Of a stretch of DNA of 7,516 nucleotides, positions 1 through 5,171 are shown in pieces. The translations under genes were made by a program, and so were the position numbers. Source of the DNA: Hyphomicrobiaceae bacterium (GTDB taxonomy: Bacteria; Pseudomonadota; Alphaproteobacteria; Rhizobiales; MH13); the NCBI GenBank assembly GCA_020442235.1, contig JAGRKQ010000124.1, positions 1 through 7,516 on the forward strand. Reading direction: 5' to 3'. Each line of letters starts with the position of its first letter. Position 1 is the stretch's first letter. The notes below the pieces were generated by a model. The model worked only from the letters and a program-made list of their open reading frames with translations. It ran no database searches and had not been told where the DNA came from.

Positions 1-186
1 CAGTTCCGAGCCGGCGCGGGCGAGCTGCATCACCTGAAGCGCGGTCGCGTCGATGTCGGCCGTATCGGTGTTGGTCATCGACTGCACGACGACCGGATGG
101 TCGCCGCCGACGGCAACGCCGCCGACGGTCACGGCGACGGAGCGCCGGCGCGGCATGACGGCGGTGAGATAGGCAGGTTCGCTCAT
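1..186 (-). CDS. ispG: IspG, 4-hydroxy-3-methylbut-2-enyl diphosphate synthase (5' part only)
   Basis: Only the first 62 residues are present; the gene runs off the left edge. IspG is the iron-sulfur enzyme of the methylerythritol phosphate isoprenoid pathway that reductively opens methylerythritol cyclodiphosphate to hydroxymethylbutenyl diphosphate in the cytosol. The visible part reads as the IspG N-terminus: a basic stretch PRRRS near residues 12-16, the [25 protein letters not shown] strand-loop (residues 21-41), and DTADIDAT followed by a helix ending ARAGSEL. The '[11 protein letters not shown]' segment is a hallmark of the family's TIM-barrel entry. The ATG at 186 gives the natural N-terminus, though no strong ribosome-binding site precedes it. 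It is transcribed away from bdhA. The 4Fe-4S cysteines lie near the C-terminus and are outside the window, so activity cannot be judged here. The family identification is firm. Confidence 0.9.
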   Translation of the reverse strand, partial: MSEPAYLTAVMPRRRSVAVTVGGVAVGGDHPVVVQSMTNTDTADIDATALQVMQLARAGSEL

Positions 187-227
187 CGGGACATCCGGTT
201 CGGGTCGGCGTTTGCCAGTTGGCGCGG

Positions 228-256
228 AAGGTGGCGAGGCGGCCGGGCGAAGTCAA
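228..256 (-). promoter_or_regulatory. Possible ispG promoter
   Basis: On the minus strand a near-consensus -35 hexamer TTGACT (251-256) is followed after 17 bases by CACCTT (228-233), a poor -10. Alphaproteobacterial housekeeping promoters often keep a strong TTGAC with a weak -10, so it is plausible. It would give a leader of about 40 bases before the ispG ATG. There is no further support. Confidence 0.27.
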
Positions 257-318
257 CAACCCTCTGGGGGCGCGCCGGCGGGTGCCGGGGTGCAATGCGC
301 CTGGCGCGGGGCTGCCGG

Positions 319-332
319 CCGGTCGCGACCGG
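319..332. repeat. Perfect 14-base palindrome CCGGTCGCGACCGG
   Basis: The sequence equals its own reverse complement over 14 bases and symmetry stops at both ends (G318 versus T333). It lies 34 bases upstream of the proposed bdhA -35 element. It could be an operator for a dimeric repressor or activator of bdhA or ispG, or a chance event in GC-rich DNA. Nothing identifies a cognate protein. Confidence 0.35.
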
Positions 333-365
333 TTGGAAAAGCCGTGCAGAGGGACCAACTGTGCA

Positions 366-393
366 TTGCGAAACGGGTCCGGGGCGCTAATCT
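366..393 (+). promoter_or_regulatory. Possible bdhA promoter
   Basis: TTGCGA (366-371) and TAATCT (388-393) are separated by 16 bases and sit 44 bases or more ahead of the bdhA ATG. Both hexamers match the sigma-70 consensus at four of six positions. It is the best candidate in the spacer, but the evidence is only pattern similarity. Confidence 0.35.
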
Positions 394-436
394 CCGCACC
401 GCCGCCGTTTCAAGAACCAGCAAAAAGGGTTCCATC

Positions 437-1219
437 ATGCTTGCCAATCAGGTCGCCGTCGTCACCGGCTCCAACTCCGGCATCGGTCTCGGCATTGCCG
501 AGGCGCTCGCCGCCGCAGGGGCTTCGGTCGCCCTCAATTCCTTCACCGACCGGGACGAGGATCACAAGCTCGCCGAAGACATGGCGGCGCGCACCGGCTC
601 GAAGGTCATCTATGTCAAGGCCGACATGTCCAAGGGCGATGAATGCGCCGCGCTGGTGGAAAAGGCCGCCGCCGAACTCGGCACCGTCTCCATCCTCGTC
701 AACAATGCCGGCATCCAGCATGTCGCGCCGGTGGAAGACTTTCCGGTCGACAAGTGGAACGCCATTCTGGCCATCAACCTGTCTTCGGCCTTCCACACCA
801 TCCGCACCGCGGTGCCGGGCATGAAGGCCAATGGCTTCGGGCGCATCATCAATGTCGCCTCGGCGCACGGGTTGACGGCCTCGCCGTTCAAGAGCGCCTA
901 TGTCTCGGCCAAGCACGGCGTCGTCGGACTGACCAAGACCGTGGCGCTGGAACTGGCGCAGGAAAAGGTCACCTGCAACGCCATCTGCCCGGGCTATGTG
1001 CTGACGCCGCTGGTGGAAGCGCAGATTCCCGACCAGATGAAGACCCACAACATGGGCCGCGACGAGGTCGTCAAGAAGGTGATGCTGGAGCGTCAGCCGA
1101 CGCGCGAATTCGTCACCACCGACCAGCTTGGCGCGCTCGCCGTCTTCCTGTGCTCGGATGCGGCCAGCCAGATCACCGGCACGACGCTGTCGGTCGATGG
1201 CGGCTGGACGGCGCTTTGA
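437..1219 (+). CDS. bdhA: 3-hydroxybutyrate dehydrogenase (short-chain dehydrogenase family)
   Basis: A 260-residue cytosolic NAD-dependent enzyme that interconverts (R)-3-hydroxybutyrate and acetoacetate, feeding polyhydroxybutyrate breakdown products into central metabolism. The classical SDR pattern is complete: cofactor motif TGSNSGIG (residues 10-17), NNAG (89-92), and the catalytic set Asn114, Ser142, Tyr155 and Lys159 (YVSAK). The substrate-pocket residues known from bacterial 3-hydroxybutyrate dehydrogenases, Gln94, His144, Lys152 and Gln196, fall at the same numbers. This separates it from generic SDRs such as FabG. The C-terminus DGGWTAL is also typical. The ATG at 437 is chosen because AAAAAGGG lies 8-15 bases upstream and the length matches the family exactly; longer in-frame starts (from 212) add a low-complexity leader. 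It is followed without a gap by a patatin-like gene, probably co-transcribed. Confidence 0.95.
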   Translation: MLANQVAVVTGSNSGIGLGIAEALAAAGASVALNSFTDRDEDHKLAEDMAARTGSKVIYVKADMSKGDECAALVEKAAAELGTVSILVNNAGIQHVAPVEDFPVDKWNAILAINLSSAFHTIRTAVPGMKANGFGRIINVASAHGLTASPFKSAYVSAKHGVVGLTKTVALELAQEKVTCNAICPGYVLTPLVEAQIPDQMKTHNMGRDEVVKKVMLERQPTREFVTTDQLGALAVFLCSDAASQITGTTLSVDGGWTAL

Positions 1220-2247
1220 GCGGCCGGAAAAAATCCGTCAAACGCATCAATCTCGCACTCCAGGGGGGAGGCGCCCATGGCGCCTTCACCTGGGGGGTGA
1301 TCGATGCGCTGCTCGAGGACGGGCGGCTTGCCTTCGAGGCGATTTCCGGCACCAGCGCCGGCGCGATGAACGCGGTCGTGCTGGCCGATGCGCTGCATCA
1401 GGGCGGGCCGGATCTGGCGCGCGAGAAGCTGGAGGATTTCTGGTTCGCCATCAGCCGCGAAGGCGCGCTCGGGCTGTCGCCGATCCAGGCGGACATTCTC
1501 GACAGGATGTTTTCCTTCTGGCCGATGCCGTTCAGCGGCAGCGGGTTTCTCAGCCAGTTTTCCTCGCTGTCGAGCCCTTACGAGTTCAACCCGCTCAACA
1601 TCAATCCGCTGCGCGACGTTCTGGAGCGGCTGGTCGATTTCGAGCGGGTGCGGGCCTGCCGGCAGGTGAAGCTGTTCATTGCCGCAACGCGGGTACGCGA
1701 CGGCAAGATCACGCTGTTTCGGCACGAAAACCTCACCGCCGATGCCGTTCTGGCGTCCGCCTGCCTGCCCTATCTCTTCCAGGCGATCGAGTTTGACGGC
1801 GAGGCCTATTGGGATGGCGGCTATTCGGGCAATCCGGCGCTGTTTCCCTTCTTCACCGAGACGAAAAGCGAGGACATCCTGCTCGTGCAGATCAACCCGA
1901 TCGAACGGCAGGAGGTGCCCCGCACTCCGCAGGAGATCGTCGAGCGGGTTTCGGAGATCACCTTCAATGCCTCGCTCCTGCGCGAGTTGCGGGCGATCGA
2001 CTTCGTCAACCGGATGATCGACGAAGGGCGTCTCGACGAGGCCAGCTATCGGCGCAACCGCCTGCACCGGGTCGATGCCACCGAGGCGCTGGCGGGCTAT
2101 TCCGCCTCAACCAAGCTCGACACCTCGCGCCGGTTCTTCGAGGATCTGAAGCAGCGCGGACGCAGCGCCGCGCAGGCCTTTCTTGCCGAGCATTACGATT
2201 CGATCGGCACGCGGGCGACGCTCGATCTCCGGGCGGCCTTTTCCTGA
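1216..2247 (+). CDS. Patatin-like phospholipase / lipid acyl hydrolase
   Basis: A 343-residue protein with the patatin Ser-Asp dyad. The oxyanion-hole motif GGGAHG is at residues 17-22, the nucleophile elbow GTSAG puts the serine at residue 47, and the catalytic aspartate is D200 in DGG. The C-terminal part (about 220-343) is charged and mostly helical in character. There is no signal peptide or membrane segment, so a cytosolic or peripheral membrane enzyme is expected. The start is inferred: no in-frame ATG lies before the oxyanion motif, while TTG at 1216 overlaps the bdhA stop as TTGA and leaves 16 residues before the GGG motif. Such overlap implies translational coupling with bdhA. The substrate is unknown: phospholipid, another acyl ester, or (by context only) material linked to polyhydroxybutyrate. 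The family call is firm, the precise function is not. Confidence 0.88.
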   Translation: MSGRKKSVKRINLALQGGGAHGAFTWGVIDALLEDGRLAFEAISGTSAGAMNAVVLADALHQGGPDLAREKLEDFWFAISREGALGLSPIQADILDRMFSFWPMPFSGSGFLSQFSSLSSPYEFNPLNINPLRDVLERLVDFERVRACRQVKLFIAATRVRDGKITLFRHENLTADAVLASACLPYLFQAIEFDGEAYWDGGYSGNPALFPFFTETKSEDILLVQINPIERQEVPRTPQEIVERVSEITFNASLLRELRAIDFVNRMIDEGRLDEASYRRNRLHRVDATEALAGYSASTKLDTSRRFFEDLKQRGRSAAQAFLAEHYDSIGTRATLDLRAAFS

Positions 2248-2627
2248 TCGCTCTTCGGGCCGGCGAGGTGGGCGGCGATGGCGGCGCTTGCCGTGTTCGC
2301 CATGTTTGAGGCCACATTGGCGTGACGTTCGACCAGGCGGCGGGCGAGCGCCGGCGAGAGTGCTCCGGCCTCGCGCAGATAAAGCGCCAGTGCGGTCAGG
2401 ACAGGGCCGGCAAGATCCGGGCGCGGAGCCGCGCCGACCCGCACCATGCGGTCGAAATCGATCGTCATGGAGGCCAGGCGGGCGAAGAAATCCATCAGGA
2501 CTTCGTTGATGTCGAGGATCGGTTCGACCGGCGAAAACCAGACCTGTTCGGACGGGCCAGGTTCATGTTCAGGGCCGACATCACGGGATTCGGCGTGGCC
2601 CTTCATCAGTTTGGGATCGGCGCTCAT
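2193..2627 (-). CDS. Small conserved-looking hypothetical protein, 144 residues
   Basis: I do not recognise the family. The protein begins with a polar, probably disordered segment (about 1-28), then WFSPVEPILDINEVLMDFFARLASMTIDFDRM-type helices (about 30-62), a second helical block with ALALYLREAG and ALARRLVERH (about 73-102), an Asn/Ala/Ser-rich helix (103-122) and a basic tail. It has no cysteine, no signal peptide and no transmembrane segment. It is supported as a gene by a good ribosome-binding site (GAGGG ending a few bases before the ATG), an AT-rich upstream promoter region and a continuous amphipathic translation. Plus-strand frames over the same DNA look like noise. Its last 18 residues are encoded opposite the 3' end of the patatin gene. 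It follows the Fur-type regulator on the same strand after 107 bases, so it may be co-transcribed or have its own promoter. Confidence 0.65.
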   Translation of the reverse strand: MSADPKLMKGHAESRDVGPEHEPGPSEQVWFSPVEPILDINEVLMDFFARLASMTIDFDRMVRVGAAPRPDLAGPVLTALALYLREAGALSPALARRLVERHANVASNMANTASAAIAAHLAGPKSDQEKAARRSSVARVPIES

Positions 2628-2681
2628 GACACCCTCAAAAGTTGATCTGCTGAACTATGACAACCTTTGATGAATACAATC

Positions 2682-2710
2682 TTAATACGTGCATATGTAG
2701 AATCTCACAA
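2682..2710 (-). promoter_or_regulatory. Probable promoter for the small hypothetical gene
   Basis: Read on the minus strand, TTGTGA (2705-2710) and TATTAA (2682-2687) are spaced by exactly 17 bases, inside the only clearly AT-rich patch of the window (about 2636-2712). The -10 lies some 55 bases ahead of the ATG at 2627. This suggests the small gene can be transcribed independently of the upstream regulator. Confidence 0.45.
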
Positions 2711-2734
2711 CCAAAAGGCGCGTGAACGAAGCCG

Positions 2735-3187
2735 TCATGCCCCGGAGCGCTTGCGGCAGTAAAGCTCGAGCCTGTGGTGCACGAGTTCGTAGCCGAGTTC
2801 CTCGACGATCATCGCCTGGAGCTTCTCGATCTTGTCGGAGCGGAATTCGATCACGTCGCCGGTGTCGACATCGATGATGTGGTCGTGGTGCGGGGCGTCG
2901 GTCGTCTCGAACCGGGCCGGCGCGCCATCGAAGGTGAGCCGCTGCACCAGCCCCTGGGCTTCCAGAGCCGTGAGGCAGCGATAGACGGTCGACAGCGAGA
3001 CGGACGGGCTGAGGGCGCGCACCCTTTGGTGCAGTTCGCCGGCATCGGGATGGTCGTCGGCGGCGGCAAGAACGTCGAGAAGGGCGGCGCGCGGTGCGGT
3101 AAACCGCAGACCGGCGTCGCGCAGGGCCGCCTCCATGGCCTTGCGGGCGGCGTTCTTCAGCACCTTGCCCCGGTCCTGTTTCGTCAT
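2735..3187 (-). CDS. mur: Fur-superfamily metal-responsive repressor, probably Mur (manganese uptake regulator)
   Basis: A 150-residue cytosolic DNA-binding protein. The winged helix spans about residues 15-85, with RFTAPRAALLDVL and the recognition helix region SLSTVYRCLTALEAQGLV. The dimerisation/metal domain follows, with HHDH at 100-103, GDVIEF at 110-115 and HHRLELYC at 137-144. The two CxxC zinc-knuckle cysteines of enterobacterial Fur and Zur are absent: the segment that would carry the first pair reads IIDVDTG. This is typical of alphaproteobacterial Fur/Mur proteins that sense manganese or iron. The start at 3187 is preferred because AGAGGG precedes it by four bases and the length is normal; the longer frame from 3268 would begin inside the putative operator. 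The gene is divergent from a Tro/Sit-type transporter, which it most likely represses when metal is plentiful. Whether it answers to Mn, Fe or Zn cannot be read from the sequence. Confidence 0.88.
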   Translation of the reverse strand: MTKQDRGKVLKNAARKAMEAALRDAGLRFTAPRAALLDVLAAADDHPDAGELHQRVRALSPSVSLSTVYRCLTALEAQGLVQRLTFDGAPARFETTDAPHHDHIIDVDTGDVIEFRSDKIEKLQAMIVEELGYELVHHRLELYCRKRSGA

Positions 3188-3246
3188 GGCGCCCTCTGCC
3201 CCCCGCTCTGGAATCTTGAGGCAGTGTGGCAGGAAGTGCCCCTTAT

Positions 3247-3267
3247 TGCAAATCGTTCCTATTTGCA
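3247..3267. promoter_or_regulatory. Putative Mur/Fur operator, TGCAAAT-N7-ATTTGCA
   Basis: Two perfect 7-base half-sites (3247-3253 and 3261-3267) flank a 7-base spacer in the region shared by the regulator gene and the transporter operon. The half-site resembles the TGCAAAT-type inverted repeats I recall for rhizobial Mur sites; I could not check the published consensus. It directly abuts the proposed -35 of the transporter operon, so binding should block transcription, and it may also autoregulate the regulator gene. AT-rich symmetry of this quality is unlikely by chance in such GC-rich DNA. Confidence 0.75.
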
Positions 3268-3296
3268 TTGACGAACGGGCGGCGGTGCACTAGCTC
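3268..3296 (+). promoter_or_regulatory. Probable promoter of the metal-transport operon
   Basis: TTGACG (3268-3273) is a strong -35; 17 bases later TAGCTC (3291-3296) is a weak -10. The -35 begins at the base after the operator palindrome, which fits repression by steric exclusion. Transcription would start near 3303 and give a leader of roughly 85 bases. Confidence 0.5.
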
Positions 3297-3314
3297 AAGG
3301 GATGCGGCGGTGCA

Positions 3315-3373
3315 GCGCGCTTCTGTCGCGCGCGGGGCCAGCCGGCAAAGCTGTCTGTCCAAAGACGTCTGGC
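3315..3373 (+). other. Possible structured mRNA leader ahead of the binding-protein gene
   Basis: Two potential hairpins lie between the promoter and the ribosome-binding site: GCGCGC (3315-3320) with GCGCGC (3328-3333) around a 7-base loop, and GCCAG (3337-3341) with CTGGC (3369-3373), enclosing an inner GTCT/AGAC pair (3353-3356 with 3363-3366). The second stem ends directly before the AGAAAGGG ribosome-binding site (3374-3381). It does not match a metal riboswitch I know, and GC-rich DNA forms such pairs easily. Confidence 0.25.
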
Positions 3374-3387
3374 AGAAAGGGTGTTTG

Positions 3388-4365
3388 ATGAGTGCGGGCA
3401 ATCCGACGCGCCGGCAGATCCTGAAGACGGGCGCCCTGGCGCTGGCGCTCGGTGCCGGTATCGCTCCGGTGCGGGCCGCCGCGCCGCTGTCCGTCGTGGC
3501 GACGACCGGCATGATCGCCGACATCGCCCGCCGGCTTCTGGGCGCGGACGGAACCGTCGCAGCGCTGATGGGGCCGGGCATCGACCCGCACAGCTACCGG
3601 GTGACCCGCTCGGCCATCGTTGCCATGACCCGTGCCGATCTGGTGCTGGTCAACGGTCTCGGGCTGGAGGCGCAGCTGACGGAGTTCCTGGCCGATCTCG
3701 GTGCGCGCAAGCCCGTTCTGGCCGTCGCCGATGGGCTCGACGCTGAGCGCCTTCTTGCCAATCCGGACCATCCCGGCGCGGCCGATCCGCATGTGTGGAT
3801 GGATGCGAGCCTCTGGAAGGCGGTCGCCGGCATCATGGCCGGGGCCTTGGCCGGGACCCTTGCCGATGCCGGCGCGGCGATCGAGGACCGCATGCAGGCG
3901 CTGGGTGCCGAACTCGATGCGCTTCATGCCTATGCCGGCGCGGCGCTCGCCAGCATCCCCGAGAACGCGCGCGTGCTCATCACCGCGCATGACGCCTTCG
4001 GCTATTTCGGCCGCGCCTATGGCGTTGAGGTGCACGGCATTCAGGGCATTTCCACCGAGAGCGAGGCCGGCCTGCAACGCATCGGCGCGCTGGTCGATCT
4101 TCTGGTCGAGCGCCGGGTTCCGGCGGTTTTCGTGGAGACCTCGGTGTCGGAGCGCAATGTGCGCGCGCTCATCGAAGGGGCGGCGGCGCGCGGTCATGCC
4201 GTCAGCGTCGGCGGGGCGCTGTTTTCCGATGCCATGGGGGCAGAAGGCACCTATGAGGGCACCTATCCGGGCATGATCGACCACAATGTCACGATGATTG
4301 CCCGTGCACTCGGCGGCGTCGTGCCGGAGCGCGGCCTTGCCGGCCGGCTCGGACTGGGGGGATAG
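3388..4365 (+). CDS. troA: Metal-binding periplasmic protein of a Mn/Zn/Fe ABC transporter (TroA/SitA type)
   Basis: A 325-residue solute-binding protein of the ZnuA/PsaA/TroA cluster that captures a divalent metal in the periplasm and passes it to the permeases. The metal ligands are visible: His68 in DPHSY, His135 in DPHVWMD, His201 in TAHDAFGYF and Asp281 in FSDAMG. This His-His-His-Asp set matches TroA almost residue for residue; PsaA/MntC have Glu at the third position, and the His-rich loop of many zinc-specific ZnuA proteins is missing. The C-terminal GTYEGTYPGMIDHN segment is also TroA-like. The leader TRRQILKTG followed by a hydrophobic Ala/Leu stretch and VRA-AA (about residue 30) looks like a twin-arginine signal with no lipobox cysteine. 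The ATG at 3388 is set by AGAAAGGG just upstream. It is first in a four-gene operon. Manganese is the favoured substrate because of the neighbouring regulator; zinc or iron remain possible. Confidence 0.92.
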   Translation: MSAGNPTRRQILKTGALALALGAGIAPVRAAAPLSVVATTGMIADIARRLLGADGTVAALMGPGIDPHSYRVTRSAIVAMTRADLVLVNGLGLEAQLTEFLADLGARKPVLAVADGLDAERLLANPDHPGAADPHVWMDASLWKAVAGIMAGALAGTLADAGAAIEDRMQALGAELDALHAYAGAALASIPENARVLITAHDAFGYFGRAYGVEVHGIQGISTESEAGLQRIGALVDLLVERRVPAVFVETSVSERNVRALIEGAAARGHAVSVGGALFSDAMGAEGTYEGTYPGMIDHNVTMIARALGGVVPERGLAGRLGLGG

Positions 4366-4373
4366 GGCAGGCA

Positions 4374-5171
4374 ATGACGGTCGGGTCTTCCGAAGCCATG
4401 AACGCGCCGCTGCGCATCGCCCTTTCGCTGCGCGGCATGACGGTTGCCTATGACGGCAAGCCGGCGGTGTTCTCGCTCGATGCCGATTTCGTCGCCGGCC
4501 GGATGACGGCCATCGTCGGGCCGAACGGGGCGGGCAAATCAACGCTTCTGAAGGCTGCGCTCGGCATCGTGCCGCGCGTTTCGGGTGAAGTCAGCGTCTT
4601 CGGCGGCACCTTCGAGGAAGGCCGCCACCGCATCGCCTATGTGCCGCAGCGCGCTTCCGTGGACTGGGATTTTCCGGCCAGCGTTGCCGATGTGGTGACG
4701 ATGGGGCTCTATCGCGGCCTCGGGCTTCTCGGGCGCATGCGCACCGAGCACCGCCGCCGGGTCGGCGATGCGCTGGAGCGGGTCGGCATGCAGGGCTTTG
4801 CCGGCCGGCAGATCGGCCAGCTCTCGGGCGGTCAGCAGCAGCGCGTCTTCCTGGCGCGGGCGCTTGCTGAAAATGCCGAGCTTTATCTGCTCGACGAGCC
4901 CTTCGCCGGTGTTGACGCGGCGACCGAGGCGGCGATCACCGAGGTGCTCAAGGGCCTGCGCGACGAGGGACGCACGGTGGTCGCGGTGCATCACGACCTG
5001 TCGAGTGTCGCGGAAACCTTCGACCGGGTGCTGCTTCTCAACACCGAGAAGGTTGCCGAAGGGCCGGTATCGGACGTCTTCACCGAGGCGGCGATCCACA
5101 AGGCCTATGGCGCGCGCGGCGGGGTGGCGCTCAACCCCATCGGCGGGGTCGTGCGGGCGCCCGAAACATGA
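4374..5171 (+). CDS. troB: ATPase subunit of the metal ABC transporter
   Basis: A 265-residue ABC nucleotide-binding protein that powers metal import at the inner face of the membrane. All motifs are present: Walker A GPNGAGKST (49-57), Q-loop glutamine 92 in YVPQR, signature LSGGQ (150-154), Walker B LYLLDEPF (170-177, Asp174 and catalytic Glu175), D-loop GVD, and switch histidine 207 in HHDL. The YVPQRASVDWDFP segment after the Q-loop is characteristic of manganese/zinc/iron transporter ATPases rather than of other ABC classes. The gene starts 8 bases after the binding-protein stop, with a short AGGGCAGG ribosome-binding site. A second ATG at 4398 has weaker upstream sequence. It overlaps the next permease gene by four bases (ATGA), so it is translated as part of the operon. 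Confidence 0.95.
   Translation: MTVGSSEAMNAPLRIALSLRGMTVAYDGKPAVFSLDADFVAGRMTAIVGPNGAGKSTLLKAALGIVPRVSGEVSVFGGTFEEGRHRIAYVPQRASVDWDFPASVADVVTMGLYRGLGLLGRMRTEHRRRVGDALERVGMQGFAGRQIGQLSGGQQQRVFLARALAENAELYLLDEPFAGVDAATEAAITEVLKGLRDEGRTVVAVHHDLSSVAETFDRVLLLNTEKVAEGPVSDVFTEAAIHKAYGARGGVALNPIGGVVRAPET

Larger units (their letters stand above)
187..436. other. Divergent spacer between ispG and bdhA
   Basis: About 250 bases separate two divergently transcribed genes. The open frames crossing it have no family-like sequence and low-complexity Arg/Gly/Ala-rich translations, so I call none of them a gene. It holds one candidate promoter for each side and a perfect 14-base palindrome at 319-332. No RNA gene is evident. 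Confidence 0.6.

Noticed and set aside
212..436. In-frame N-terminal extension of bdhA starting at 212
   Set aside because: The extra 75 residues are low-complexity Gly/Ala/Arg sequence. The start at 437 has a ribosome-binding site and places every catalytic residue at the usual family number.
643..1215. Long in-frame extension of the patatin gene inside bdhA
   Set aside because: Its translation is Arg/Gly-rich frame noise over a certain bdhA reading frame; the patatin family starts shortly before the GGG motif.
2322..2670. Plus-strand open frames downstream of the patatin gene
   Set aside because: They lack a ribosome-binding site and coherent protein character, while the minus-strand frame over the same bases has both.
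2628..2734. Small RNA or terminator in the AT-rich gap after the regulator gene
   Set aside because: I found no stable stem with a U-run; the AT-richness is better explained by a promoter for the small hypothetical gene.
3188..3268. Longer start for the Fur-type regulator at 3268
   Set aside because: The ATG lies at the operator palindrome, there is no family similarity in the added residues, and the start at 3187 has a clear ribosome-binding site.
3295..4542. 415-residue minus-strand open frame opposite the binding-protein gene
   Set aside because: It is an antisense shadow of a gene with a complete set of metal ligands; the translation is Arg/His/Gly-rich and matches nothing.
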